A DNA stretch of 64,000 bases from Agrobacterium vitis (lineage in GTDB: Bacteria; Pseudomonadota; Alphaproteobacteria; Rhizobiales; Rhizobiaceae). Under the pieces are notes generated by a model. That model worked only from the letters and a program-made list of their open reading frames with translations, was not told the origin of the DNA and did not search any database. The first letter of the stretch is position 1. Every line of letters starts with the position of its first letter. Of the stretch, positions 37,981-47,025 are shown one piece after another. The position numbers and the translations under genes were made by a program. Where the stretch lies: the NCBI RefSeq assembly GCF_014926405.1, contig NZ_JACXXJ020000003.1, forward strand, positions 355,001 to 419,000, written 5' to 3'.

Positions 37981-39213
37981 TCAGGCGTTCAGGAACTCGT
38001 CCCACTTCTGCACCAGATGGTCGTATTCATCCGGCCATTGATGCCAATAAGCGACGTTTTTGGCGCGCTCTTCCAGCGAGCCGCCATCGCGCAGGTCGCC
38101 TTCCTTGATGCCGCGCTCTGGCGCTCCGGTCCAAGGCTTGCCCTCGTACCAGAATGCATATTTTTCCGGTGCCATGACGCTTTTGATATTGGTGGAGGGC
38201 GAGTAATAGCCCTGCTCCGACACGGCAATGCCCGGCTCACCCGACAGCCAGTAATCGGCATAGGCGGTGACGGCTTCCTTGTTAGTCGTACCTGCAATCA
38301 TCGACGGACCAATGGCCCAGGCGCGGTAGCCTTCCTTCGGCACCGCATATTTGCAGGACTTGCCCTGCGCCTTCACTGCCATGACCGCAGGCTGCCAGGC
38401 ATCGCAAACCACCATTTCGCCTGAGGCCATCAGGTTGACCAGTTCGCCGAAATCACCCCATAGCGCCCGGAACTGACCTTCCTTCTTCTTCGACACCAGG
38501 AAGGCTGCGGCCTCGTCGATTTCCTTGGCGCTTGGATTGCCGGGGTTCTTGACGTTGAGCAGGCCAAGCGTGTTCATCGCCATGATCGCCTGACCAAAGG
38601 CAATCAGCGGATCGGTGTTGAGGCCAGACTTGCCCTTCCATTTCTTGTCGAAAATCGCCGCCCAGCTATTGGCTTCCTCGGCGGAAACCACATCCGGGTT
38701 ATAGCCGATGGAATCGTAGTTATAGACGGCTGGCACCATGTTTAGTGTCGTCTGTCCTTCATCAGCCCAGATCTGTCCAACGATCTGCGCCTTCAAGTCC
38801 CATTTGTCGGATGGCTTGGTAAAGGTGTCGCGGATATTCGCCCAATTTTTCAAGCCGGAAGCCGGCACCGGCTCGACATTGTTGGTCATGACGATGGCAG
38901 GCAGGCGCTCGGCGATGATTTCCCAGCAGTCGTAATCCTTCGAGCCGGACAGGATCTTGGTCTGCGCATCCGGGAAGGTTGCCGCCGTGCCGGATGTGCC
39001 GCCAACGCCGGAGGCCTTCTTGAAGTCATTGAGAATGCGCTCCTGCACCGTCACCGAAAGGCCGATGGTGCGGAGCTGCTGGCTGGCAAGGCTGGTTGCC
39101 TGGGCATAGGCTGCCCGCGACGAGAGGAAGGGTGTCCCCGCCCCCATGGCCAGCGCCATCATGCCGGTGGAGCGTTTCAGAAGCGATCTGCGGTTCAATT
39201 CCATTAAAGACAT
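37981..39213 (-). CDS. Polyamine-type ABC substrate-binding protein
   Basis: 410 residues with a Tat-type signal (NRRSLLKRSTGMMALAMGAG, cleavage after AYA). The mature protein is of the PotD/extracellular-binding type (VPKEGYRAWAIGPSMIAGTT, EQGYYSPSTN). It should capture a positively charged or amide-containing solute in the periplasm for the adjoining permeases. GGAG precedes the ATG at 39213 by seven bases. Paralogue of the signal-less protein at 33193-34410. Confidence 0.88.
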   Translation of the reverse strand: MSLMELNRRSLLKRSTGMMALAMGAGTPFLSSRAAYAQATSLASQQLRTIGLSVTVQERILNDFKKASGVGGTSGTAATFPDAQTKILSGSKDYDCWEIIAERLPAIVMTNNVEPVPASGLKNWANIRDTFTKPSDKWDLKAQIVGQIWADEGQTTLNMVPAVYNYDSIGYNPDVVSAEEANSWAAIFDKKWKGKSGLNTDPLIAFGQAIMAMNTLGLLNVKNPGNPSAKEIDEAAAFLVSKKKEGQFRALWGDFGELVNLMASGEMVVCDAWQPAVMAVKAQGKSCKYAVPKEGYRAWAIGPSMIAGTTNKEAVTAYADYWLSGEPGIAVSEQGYYSPSTNIKSVMAPEKYAFWYEGKPWTGAPERGIKEGDLRDGGSLEERAKNVAYWHQWPDEYDHLVQKWDEFLNA

Positions 39214-39279
39214 GGCAGTTCTCCAGTTTTTGAGTTCCCGATCCGGCTTTGCCGGTTTTTGTTGTTGTTGATGTTGCTG

Positions 39280-40047
39280 TCAGTAGCGCCCGACCAGTAG
39301 TCCTCCATCGACGACCAGCACCTGGCCGGTCATGTAGCGGGCGGCATTGGAGGCAAGGAAAGTGATGACATCGGCAATATCGTCGGGTGTTCCGAGCCGT
39401 CCCATCGGGATGATTTCGGCGGCTTTTTCCGCTCCCACCGGCCCGAGCGAGTTTTCCTCCGACAGCAATTGCGCGGTGCGGATATAGCCCGGTGCAATGC
39501 CGTTGACCCGCACCCCTTCGCGGGCAAGCTCGACGGCCAGACCGCGCACCAGTCCGATCACCCCGGATTTGGCAGCGGAATAATGCACATGTTCATCCCA
39601 GCCATAGGCAATGCCCATGATCGATGACAGCGCGACAATCGACCCGCTTTTGCGGGCGCGCATGCCGGGAGTGGCCGCCCGCACGAGGCGGAAAATGCCC
39701 TTGAGATCGATATCGAAGGTCAGGTCCCATTTTTCGTCAGTCAGTTCTTGAAGCGGTACGCGATGCGCAATGCCCGCATTGGCGACCACCACATCGATCC
39801 GGCCAAGCCGTGCCTCAATATCCGCAACCAGCGCATCGGCTGCTGGTGTCGAGCGCACGTCATAATGATGAAACTCTGCCGAGCCGCCAGCAGCGCGAAT
39901 AGCCTCCGCCACCGCCTCGCCTTCGGCGTCCAAAATATCGGTGACGACGACATGATCGCCGAGCGCACCGAAGGCTTTGGCGGCGGCGGCGCCGATGCCA
40001 ATCCCGGCTCCGGTGATGATGACGATCCGCTGGTTCTGGTTGCTCAT
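39280..40047 (-). CDS. Short-chain dehydrogenase/reductase, first of two
   Basis: 255 residues with the classical SDR motifs: IITGAGIGIGAAAAKAFGAL (cofactor), VANAGIA, the catalytic Ser in SIVALSSIMG and YSAAK (Tyr, Lys). D in VVTDILD favours NAD. Substrate unknown; embedded between the binding-protein gene and the permease genes, so it probably acts on the imported compound or its product. A second SDR gene lies 19 bases upstream. Confidence 0.85.
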   Translation of the reverse strand: MSNQNQRIVIITGAGIGIGAAAAKAFGALGDHVVVTDILDAEGEAVAEAIRAAGGSAEFHHYDVRSTPAADALVADIEARLGRIDVVVANAGIAHRVPLQELTDEKWDLTFDIDLKGIFRLVRAATPGMRARKSGSIVALSSIMGIAYGWDEHVHYSAAKSGVIGLVRGLAVELAREGVRVNGIAPGYIRTAQLLSEENSLGPVGAEKAAEIIPMGRLGTPDDIADVITFLASNAARYMTGQVLVVDGGLLVGRY

Positions 40048-40066
40048 CTGTCTCTTCCTTCACGGT

Positions 40067-40816
40067 TCAAAGCATCACATCGCCGGAATTCGGTCCCAGT
40101 GTCTGGCCGACGAACAGGGCAGCATCCGGGGAGGCAAGGAAGGAGACGGCGGCGGCCACTTCCTCCGGTTCACCGAACCGGCCAAGCGGCAGTTGGGCTC
40201 GTTTGGCATTCCGCCAGTCTTCCGAAAGGCCCATGACCAGCGGCGTATTGATTGGGCCGGGAGCAACCGCATTGACACGCACGCCACGGGCCGAGACTTC
40301 GCGGGCCAAGGCCTTGGTCATGCCGATAATGGCCGCCTTGGCACCGGAATAATGCACCAGTTCGACGCCGCCGATCTGGCCGAGTTGCGATGCGATATTG
40401 ATGATGACGCCGTCTCCCCGCTCCAGCATCGGTGGCAACACGGCGCGGGTCATCAGGAAATTGCCGCGCACATGCACCGCAAACATCCGGTCAAAATCAG
40501 CGACCTCAAGATGTTCGAACAGGGATTGATGGGCGATCCCGGCATTGTTGACCAGCAGCGCCACCGGCCCATGGGCGACGACGGCGGCAGCGCAGATCGC
40601 CGCCGCTTCCGTCTCGTGGGAAACGTCACCAGCATAGGCCGAGGCCTTGCCACCCGACGCCGTGATCTCTTCGGCGACGGCTTTCGCTCTTTCCAGGGCA
40701 AGATCGTTGACCAACACGCCATACCCGTCTTTTGCCAGCCGGAGTGCAATGGCGCGACCAATGCCGGAACCGGCACCGGTGACAATGGCGGAGGGGAAAG
40801 CGGACTTTTCCATCAT
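40067..40816 (-). CDS. Short-chain dehydrogenase/reductase, second of two
   Basis: 249 residues: AIVTGAGSGIGRAIALRLAK, VNNAGIA, IINIASQLGQ and YSGAK. The start ATGATG at 40816 overlaps the stop of the permease gene, with AGGAGG just before it. Only moderately similar to the neighbouring SDR, so the two probably catalyse successive or different steps. Confidence 0.85.
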   Translation of the reverse strand: MMEKSAFPSAIVTGAGSGIGRAIALRLAKDGYGVLVNDLALERAKAVAEEITASGGKASAYAGDVSHETEAAAICAAAVVAHGPVALLVNNAGIAHQSLFEHLEVADFDRMFAVHVRGNFLMTRAVLPPMLERGDGVIINIASQLGQIGGVELVHYSGAKAAIIGMTKALAREVSARGVRVNAVAPGPINTPLVMGLSEDWRNAKRAQLPLGRFGEPEEVAAAVSFLASPDAALFVGQTLGPNSGDVML

Positions 40817-41658
40817 GCGTCCTCCTGCACGGCGATGCGCCGGGCACGTCGCACCGAAAGCCCCATCAGCACGGCGTAAGTGCCAAGCAGCGCGAAGGAA
40901 AACAGCGTGGTCAGCACGCCGAAGGCAAAGACATTCGGATGCACCTCCACCGAAAACGTCCCGTAGATCGCCAGCGGCAGGGTGAGATCGCGGCCAGAGG
41001 CAAACAGCGTGCGGGAAAACTCGTCATAGGACAGCGTGAAGGCAAACAGCATGGCCGACAGCACGCCCGGAAAGATCAACGGAAAGGTGATCTTGCGAAA
41101 CGTCCGCATCGGGCTGACGCCAAGCGACCAGGCCGCCTCTTCGACGCTTGGGTCGAAGCGATTGAAAATCGCCAGCATCACCAGGAAGGCGAAGGGGAAA
41201 GTATAGACGACATGCAGCACGAAGGCCGTACCCCACCAGTGCCGGTCGATGCCAAGTGTATTGGCAACCAGCGCCATGCCAAGCCCGACCAGCACGCCCG
41301 GCACCATCATGCCCAGCACGATCAGGTAGAAGACCAGACCGGAGCCTTTGAACCGGCTGCGAAAAGCCTGCGCCGAAATAACCCCCAGCACGGTGGAGAC
41401 GATCATTGTCATCACTGCCAAGCCCATGGACCGTACCAAGGCATCGTTGATCGGCAGTGGCGCAATGCGCGACGGCGGCGTCAGGCCGAACAGATGCTTG
41501 TACCAATAAACCGACCATTCGATGATCGGAAATTGCGGGCCGCCTTCCGGTCCCGTCTGGAACGACAGGATGGCGAGGACCACCAAAGGCCCGTAGAGAA
41601 ACACCAGAAACAGCGTGGTATAAACGCCAAGTCCCAGTTTGACCGCACCGGAATTCAT
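40813..41658 (-). CDS. ABC transporter permease (PotC-like)
   Basis: About 281 residues with six predicted membrane segments (VYTTLFLVFLYGPLVVLAIL first) and the EAA loop EEAAWSLGVSPMRTFRKITF. Inner-membrane half of the polyamine-type importer with the upstream PotB-like permease. ATG 41658 is two bases before that gene's stop, with GGAG upstream. Confidence 0.88.
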   Translation of the reverse strand: MNSGAVKLGLGVYTTLFLVFLYGPLVVLAILSFQTGPEGGPQFPIIEWSVYWYKHLFGLTPPSRIAPLPINDALVRSMGLAVMTMIVSTVLGVISAQAFRSRFKGSGLVFYLIVLGMMVPGVLVGLGMALVANTLGIDRHWWGTAFVLHVVYTFPFAFLVMLAIFNRFDPSVEEAAWSLGVSPMRTFRKITFPLIFPGVLSAMLFAFTLSYDEFSRTLFASGRDLTLPLAIYGTFSVEVHPNVFAFGVLTTLFSFALLGTYAVLMGLSVRRARRIAVQEDA

Positions 41659-41659
41659 C

Positions 41660-42565
41660 CTACAACTCCTTCCTGAGATCAACGACCCGCAGCAGCGCCG
41701 CAACGACGAGCCCCATCAGCAGGGTGAGGATAACGCCCGCCACCGCCGCAAAGGCCCATTTCAGCGACCCGACTTGGGTAACGATGATATTGCCGAGCAG
41801 ATTGACCTTGCGGCCCGACAGCGCCGCCGAGGTGGCGAATTCGCCGAGAACCATGACCGAGACAAAAATCGCCCCAACCACCACGCCCGGCATCGACATC
41901 GGCAGGATGATGGTGCGGAAAATCCGCCAGAAACCGGCCCCGAGATCCTGCGCCGCCTCGATGATTGCCGGCTCGATCCGCCCCAGCATGAAGGCGATGG
42001 GGCCGACCATGAACACGCAATAGATCTGCGTCATGCCAATGATCACGGACAGTTCCGAAAACAGCAGGACTTCGATGGGATGGCTGACGATGCCAAGCTT
42101 CATCAGGATCATGTTGATCGCCCCTTCCTTGCCAAGCATTGGCCGCCAGGCGAGGACGCGGATCAGGAAGGAGGTCCAGAATGGAATGACGCACAGCACC
42201 AGAAGCACGGTTTGCAGCGTCTTGTTTTTAACGAACAACCCAACAAACAGCGCCGCCGGATAGCCGACAGCCAAGGTCGCAACCAGCACCAGCAGCCAGA
42301 TCCTGACCGTGGTCCAGAGCGCGCCGAGATAGGTATCGCTGGAAAAGAAGGTGATCCAGCTTTGCAGCGTCAACACCGGCTTGATGGTGAAGGTGGTTTG
42401 CGTCCAGAAGGACACATAGACCATCATCAACATCGGCAGCACCAGGAACAACAGCATCCAGACAACACCCGGCAGCACCAGCCAGAAGGAGATGCGCGAC
42501 GGCTTGGCGGCAGGTTCCGCTGTTGCGACGACAGTGTCGCTAAGGGATTGATTATGCATAGACAA
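41660..42565 (-). CDS. ABC transporter permease (PotB-like)
   Basis: About 301 residues with six membrane segments (ISFWLVLPGVVWMLLFLVLP) and EAA loop EAAQDLGAGFWRIFRTIILP. Start is uncertain: TTG at 42565 has AGGAG seven bases before it, while ATG at 42559 is two codons later with poor spacing. Both overlap the end of the ATPase gene by 8-14 bases, so translation is coupled. Confidence 0.85.
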   Translation of the reverse strand: MSMHNQSLSDTVVATAEPAAKPSRISFWLVLPGVVWMLLFLVLPMLMMVYVSFWTQTTFTIKPVLTLQSWITFFSSDTYLGALWTTVRIWLLVLVATLAVGYPAALFVGLFVKNKTLQTVLLVLCVIPFWTSFLIRVLAWRPMLGKEGAINMILMKLGIVSHPIEVLLFSELSVIIGMTQIYCVFMVGPIAFMLGRIEPAIIEAAQDLGAGFWRIFRTIILPMSMPGVVVGAIFVSVMVLGEFATSAALSGRKVNLLGNIIVTQVGSLKWAFAAVAGVILTLLMGLVVAALLRVVDLRKEL

Positions 42566-43625
42566 GGGCGTGCTCCTTGTTCCAGACCAGCGCGTAGCGG
42601 GTCTGCGGTTCGAGGATCGGGCGGGCGTCCTTGCTCAAATGGGTTTCCACTTCGAAGACAGAGCCATCATCCGCCGAGAAGAACGAATAGACCGCCGAGC
42701 CGGTATATTCCTCGGCCAGAAAGCTCGCTTCGATTGCCACCTCATCAGTGCCGCGCTCGGCGATAACAGGACGGATGGAGATGCGGTCATGGCGAATGGC
42801 ATAGGCGGGGCTAGAAGCCGATTGTCTGAAGCCGCCGAGCGGCAGGCGGCCTGCCGGGGCCACGAAACTGTTGCCATCGACCGCACCGGAAAACAGATTG
42901 TAGCAATTCAGGAAGCGCGCCACATCGGCGGAAACCGGACGGTTATAGATCGTGTCGGAGCTGCCGGTCTGGGCAATCCGCCCGCGGTCCAGCACCAGAA
43001 CCATGTCGCCCATGGCCAGCGCCTCGCTCTCGCTGCCGGTAACATGCAGGAAGGTCACGCCGCAGCGCTCGCGGATGTCGCGCAACTCGTTACGCATCCG
43101 GGCGCGCAGATTGGCGTCCAGCGCGCCGAGTGGCTCGTCCAGCAGCACCATTTTCGGCTCTGTAACCAGGGTGCGGGCCAAGGCAACACGCTGTTTCTGG
43201 CCACCGGAAATCTGGGTGACAGCGCGGGTTTCCAAGCCCTGCAAGCCAACAAGCGCGATGATGTCACGCACCCTGTCAGCCACTTCGCCAGCATTGGTCA
43301 CCGGTGCCACCTCACGATTGGCAAGGCCAAAGGCGATATTTTCCCGCACACTCAGATGCGGAAACAGCGCGAAATTCTGAAAGACGAAGCCGATGCCACG
43401 GCGATGCGGCGCCACGTCCTGCATGGATTGTCCGGCAAAGCGGATCGAACCGCCCTCACACCGCTCGAAACCGGCAATCACCCGGAGCAGTGTTGTCTTT
43501 CCCGATCCGCTTGGGCCAAGCAGCGAAATATAATGATTGTCGGGCAGCGAAAGGCTCAACCCATCGAGGGCACGCGTATCCCCATAGGTCTTGACCAGAT
43601 TGTGTAGCTCGAGCACGGATGTCAC
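42552..43625 (-). CDS. ABC ATPase lacking the H-loop histidine, second of two
   Basis: 357 residues of the PotA/UgpC group with intact Walker A (GPSGSGKTT), Q-loop (FQNFALFPH), signature (ISGGQKQRVALART) and Walker B ([13 protein letters not shown]164). The H-loop region reads FLHVTGSESEALAMGD, so glycine 197 stands where the switch histidine is expected; the sister ATPase has VTHAQSEA there. The TOBE region follows. First gene of the minus-strand ABC/SDR cluster. It may still hydrolyse ATP at reduced rate or work as a pair with the other ATPase. Confidence 0.85.
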   Translation of the reverse strand: MTSVLELHNLVKTYGDTRALDGLSLSLPDNHYISLLGPSGSGKTTLLRVIAGFERCEGGSIRFAGQSMQDVAPHRRGIGFVFQNFALFPHLSVRENIAFGLANREVAPVTNAGEVADRVRDIIALVGLQGLETRAVTQISGGQKQRVALARTLVTEPKMVLLDEPLGALDANLRARMRNELRDIRERCGVTFLHVTGSESEALAMGDMVLVLDRGRIAQTGSSDTIYNRPVSADVARFLNCYNLFSGAVDGNSFVAPAGRLPLGGFRQSASSPAYAIRHDRISIRPVIAERGTDEVAIEASFLAEEYTGSAVYSFFSADDGSVFEVETHLSKDARPILEPQTRYALVWNKEHALVYA

Positions 43626-44155
43626 GTCGGTTCTCGCCAGTTGCGCCCAGCCAGCCGCACCCGAACACCCTCCCGGTAAACACAGGAAGAGCGCTTGCGC
43701 CCTTCAGCAAAGGCGCATCACAGGAATCGGCAATCGGGCATTTTTCTATTCGTTCCGCTTGTCCGTGCTTCTATTGGCACGATACAGACGAAGCATGGCA
43801 TGGATGATTTTTGTATTCAATATACTTTTTTATGATTTTTAAATTCAATTGATTTTTAGGGTAAAACACCAAGGATTCCACTAGCGTACACCCTACAAAT
43901 CTCAACAAAAAAGCGTAGAACGCTCTGCAAAAACCGACATTGCCTGCCGATTTTTCGGATTTTTTTCAATTGGACGCCTGCAATAGCATCTGGAAGGCTC
44001 ACACTTTGGCCAACCCAGACACGCTTTTAAAAATGACTATTGCACACGATATCCAAAAATTAGATGCTTCATGCGCATTCTGATTTTTATACCTCTAGTC
44101 TCGAAAGCAGTTTTCGCCTTACAGAGATAGCAGACCAACGGGAACAGCCTGCGCC
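43626..44155. promoter_or_regulatory. AT-rich divergent promoter region
   Basis: 530 bases between the ABC operon and the GntR-like gene. GTATTCAATATAC (43813-43825) and AAATTCAATTGATTT (around 43840-43860) are short near-palindromes that could bind the GntR-like regulator. No coding signal, no certain -35/-10 pair. Confidence 0.4.
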
Positions 44156-45154
44156 ATGACGACACAAACCGGCCAACGCCGCTATGAAATTGCCGAGGCC
44201 GTGCTGCGCTCCAACATCGCCGAAGGCCTGTTGCCTCAAGGGCTTGTGCTGTTGGAAGGCCATATCGCCGAGATCCTGCAAACGTCCCGCGCACCGGTAC
44301 AACGCGCCTTGCAGGCGCTGGAGGCCGACGGGCTGGTGCATCGGTTTCACGGGCGCGGCTATCTGGTCGGCCCGACAGGGTTTGGCATAGAGCCGTTGAG
44401 GACCGATATCCGCAGCATCGGCCTGACCGTTGCCAAACATGCCGACGACGCCTTGCAAAACCGGTCCTCCTGGGAGCGGATTTACGACACCGTTGAGCGC
44501 GATGTGGCAGGATGCGTGGTGTTTGGTCGCTACCGGATCATTGAGACCGAACTTGCCAGCCATTTCAACGTCAGCCGCACGGTGGTGCGCGATGTGCTGG
44601 CGCGGCTGAGCGAACGAGGACTGGTGCGCAAGAACCAAAGCTCCCACTGGATTGCCGGACCCTTGACCGCCCAAACCATCAAGGATCATTTCGGGTTGCG
44701 TGCCATGCTGGAGCCGCAGGCGCTGACGACGGCTGCGCCCCATATCGATAGCGAGGCGCTGCTTTGCCTGCTGGAACGGCTTCGGCAGTTGGAGAGGGAT
44801 CATGCCGGGGATGGCCTCAGAGATGTGATGGAGATGCAGCAAGGCTTCATCGACATCTGCATTCTCGCCACGCCCAATGAGAAGCTGCGCGAATTGATCC
44901 GCAACAATCTTCTGCCGGTGACTGCGGCGACCAGCCTGCTGGCCCGCCTCGGCCTGCCCGGCGACCTGACGACGATTACTGAATTTAGGCTGATCGTCGA
45001 GTTGCTGGCCCGTGGGGCGACCACGGCGGCGGCGGCCATGCATGGCACCCATCTGGACGCCGCCCTGAACCGAACCATCGCCCAAATGAAGATCGTCGCG
45101 ATCATTCCCGATCCAGGCGCCACGGCGGCCTATCTGACCCGCGTTCAGGAGTGA
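44156..45154 (+). CDS. GntR-like regulator with two winged-helix domains
   Basis: 332 residues. Residues 9-72 form one GntR winged helix (EGHIAEILQTSRAPVQRALQ, ALEADGLVHRFHGRGYLVG) and residues 106-168 a second (TELASHFNVSRTVVRDVLAR, RLSERGLVRKNQSSHWIAG), followed by an all-helical FCD-like effector domain (about 175-325). Normal family members have one DNA-binding domain and about 220-250 residues. It diverges from the ABC importer operon and converges on the pxp-type operon, so it probably regulates one of them. Confidence 0.8.
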   Translation: MTTQTGQRRYEIAEAVLRSNIAEGLLPQGLVLLEGHIAEILQTSRAPVQRALQALEADGLVHRFHGRGYLVGPTGFGIEPLRTDIRSIGLTVAKHADDALQNRSSWERIYDTVERDVAGCVVFGRYRIIETELASHFNVSRTVVRDVLARLSERGLVRKNQSSHWIAGPLTAQTIKDHFGLRAMLEPQALTTAAPHIDSEALLCLLERLRQLERDHAGDGLRDVMEMQQGFIDICILATPNEKLRELIRNNLLPVTAATSLLARLGLPGDLTTITEFRLIVELLARGATTAAAAMHGTHLDAALNRTIAQMKIVAIIPDPGATAAYLTRVQE

Positions 45155-45185
45155 GTGTGGCGCAGCATCGATCATGATATCGCCC

Positions 45186-46160
45186 CTACACGTTCAGAGA
45201 GGCGCTGATGTCGCGGATCATCGCCTGCCGCTCACGACGCGCCGCCAGGGCCTGCTCCATGTCCACCTTGACGAACCGGGTTGGCGTATGTGGCTGCAAT
45301 TGGCCGATCAGGTCCATATCCGCTGAGATCAACGTGCCGACCATGAAATAGCCGCCGCCGGAAACGGCGTCACGGTGCAGGACGATTGGCTCACTGCCGC
45401 CCGGCACCTGGATTGAGCCATAGGGATAGCAGCTATCGACAATATTGGACGGATCGGAGCCTGCCCCAAACGGCGGGGTGCGGGGTACAAAGTCCAGCTT
45501 GCGCCCGCCCCGAAACCGGTAGCCCATCCGGTCGGCTTCCGGCGCTACCTTCCACTCATCCTCAAAGAAATTGCCCTTTGCCTCTTCCGTCAGCCGATCC
45601 CAGTAGAGACCGGGCAAAACGCGCAGTTCGGCAGGCGCGCCCGGACGGCGGCGCAGCGCCGGCGGAATGGTCCGGCCTTCCGGCACAGGCTTCGCCTGCC
45701 CCACCGGCAATTCATCTCCAGCAGCAATCGCGCGACCCTGGAAGCCACCAAGTGCGCCGATGGCGTAGGTGGAGCGCGATCCGAGCGCCAGCGGCACATC
45801 GATGCCGCCAGCAACGGCAATATAGATCCGCGCCCCCGCCTTCAGGAAATCGAAACTCAGCACCTGACCTGCCCGCACCTTGAAGGCGGTCCAGCCGGGC
45901 TGCTCCTCGCCATCAAGCCGGATCGGCATCTCGGCTCCCGTGACGGCCACCATGGTGTCGGCGGCAAATTCCAGCTTCGGCCCGATGAACACCGCCTCCA
46001 GCCCCGCCGCCCCTTCATCGTTGCCGACGAGCAGATTGGCGGCCTTCAGCGCCAGCCGGTCCATGGCCCCGCCCTGGGGAATGCCGAGATGAAAATAGCC
46101 GGGACGGCCCAGATCCTGAACCGTGGTGGCAAGCCCTTGATGCAAAACCTTAATGACCAT
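45186..46160 (-). CDS. pxpC: PxpC/KipA-like carboxyltransferase subunit (CT_A_B)
   Basis: 324 residues with VLHQGLATTVQDLGRPGYFH and GGAMDRLALKAANLLVGNDE, the family start of 5-oxoprolinase subunit C (also the CT_A_B part of urea carboxylase). Later segments PHTPTRFVKVDMEQAL are typical. It pairs with the PxpB-like protein whose gene overlaps by 11 bases. In this operon biotin carboxylase and biotin carrier genes are present, so it may act as carboxyltransferase rather than as an ATP-dependent oxoprolinase. The longer open frame above 46160 lies within the neighbour and is not used. Confidence 0.85.
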   Translation of the reverse strand: MVIKVLHQGLATTVQDLGRPGYFHLGIPQGGAMDRLALKAANLLVGNDEGAAGLEAVFIGPKLEFAADTMVAVTGAEMPIRLDGEEQPGWTAFKVRAGQVLSFDFLKAGARIYIAVAGGIDVPLALGSRSTYAIGALGGFQGRAIAAGDELPVGQAKPVPEGRTIPPALRRRPGAPAELRVLPGLYWDRLTEEAKGNFFEDEWKVAPEADRMGYRFRGGRKLDFVPRTPPFGAGSDPSNIVDSCYPYGSIQVPGGSEPIVLHRDAVSGGGYFMVGTLISADMDLIGQLQPHTPTRFVKVDMEQALAARRERQAMIRDISASLNV

Positions 46161-47025
46161 GGAGAAGGCCCTCCAGCCTGGCGTTATAGCCGCTGATGTC
46201 TTTCTGGAATTCCGAGAGATCGAAGCGCACCTCGCGGATTGGCGGCACGAATATGCCCTTGTCCACCTCTTCCACCGCCTGATCGTAACCATCGCGATCC
46301 ACCGGCTTGAACTTGACGATATCGCCCGGCTTGAAGAACACCATGAAGTCGCGCAGGTAAGAGGTGGTTTGCGTCGGATCATAGATCGGCATCGGCGTAA
46401 TACCGAACATCTGATAGCCACCGGCACCGCGCACCGAATAGATGCAGCCGAAACAGCCACCATGGCCGACCGTCAGCCTCGGCGTATCGGTGCGGGGCCG
46501 CAGATATTTCGGCACCTCGATTTGTCGTTGCCGCTCGACCATCTGGTACATGAAAGGCAGGCCGGACACGAAGCCGACCATGGAGACAAACCAGGGCGAA
46601 CCGGCATGAGCGGCGATGAAGTCCTCGACCCCAGAGTAATTGTTGATCTTCGCGGCATAATCGAGATCGGTGCCATCAGGCTCCTGATGCCGTTCACGAA
46701 AGCGCATCAGCGTCTCATGGGTCCAGGGATCGTTGTAGAAGACCGGGATTTCGACGAGCCGCGTGGCGATCACCGGATCGCTTTTCGCTGCCGCCACCTC
46801 GATGGCTTGGACTTCCTTCAAAATATCGTCGGGATGAATGACATCAGGATCGAACTTGACCTGGAAGGAGGCATTGGCCGGGCAGATTTCGGTGACGCCC
46901 TTGATCCGGGCTTGGGAAATGCCGTTGGTCATCGACAGCGAGGTGAAGAAGGCTTCCAGCGACATCGCCTCGCTGCATTCCACGAACAGATGCTCATCAC
47001 CGCCGAATGTATATCGCATTGCCAT
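46150..47025 (-). CDS. PxpB-like subunit diverged toward urea carboxylase (CT_C_D)
   Basis: 291 residues, longer than usual PxpB (about 220-240). The central part VGFVSGLPFMYQMVERQRQI, PRLTVGHGGCFGCIYSVRGA and GGYQMFGITPMPIYD lacks the canonical PxpB stretch (GFxPGFPYL, PRRxxPR, GGWxLIG) seen in the second operon, and resembles instead the matching part of urea carboxylase carboxyltransferase domains (TPxxAVGIGG, GPGGYQFVGRT, from memory). Its ATG shares a base with the stop of the biotin carboxylase gene. Likely forms the carboxyltransferase with the PxpC-like subunit. Confidence 0.75.
   Translation of the reverse strand: MAMRYTFGGDEHLFVECSEAMSLEAFFTSLSMTNGISQARIKGVTEICPANASFQVKFDPDVIHPDDILKEVQAIEVAAAKSDPVIATRLVEIPVFYNDPWTHETLMRFRERHQEPDGTDLDYAAKINNYSGVEDFIAAHAGSPWFVSMVGFVSGLPFMYQMVERQRQIEVPKYLRPRTDTPRLTVGHGGCFGCIYSVRGAGGYQMFGITPMPIYDPTQTTSYLRDFMVFFKPGDIVKFKPVDRDGYDQAVEEVDKGIFVPPIREVRFDLSEFQKDISGYNARLEGLLHGH

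Noticed and set aside
36809..43625. Frameshift or decay as explanation for the H-loop change in the second ATPase
   Set aside because: The gene is full length, in frame, with all other motifs intact and coupled to the permease gene, so decay is unlikely.
43814..43826. TATTCAATATACT also present at 54449-54461
   Set aside because: A single 13-base match between AT-rich gaps is expected by chance in 64 kb; no further similarity flanks it.
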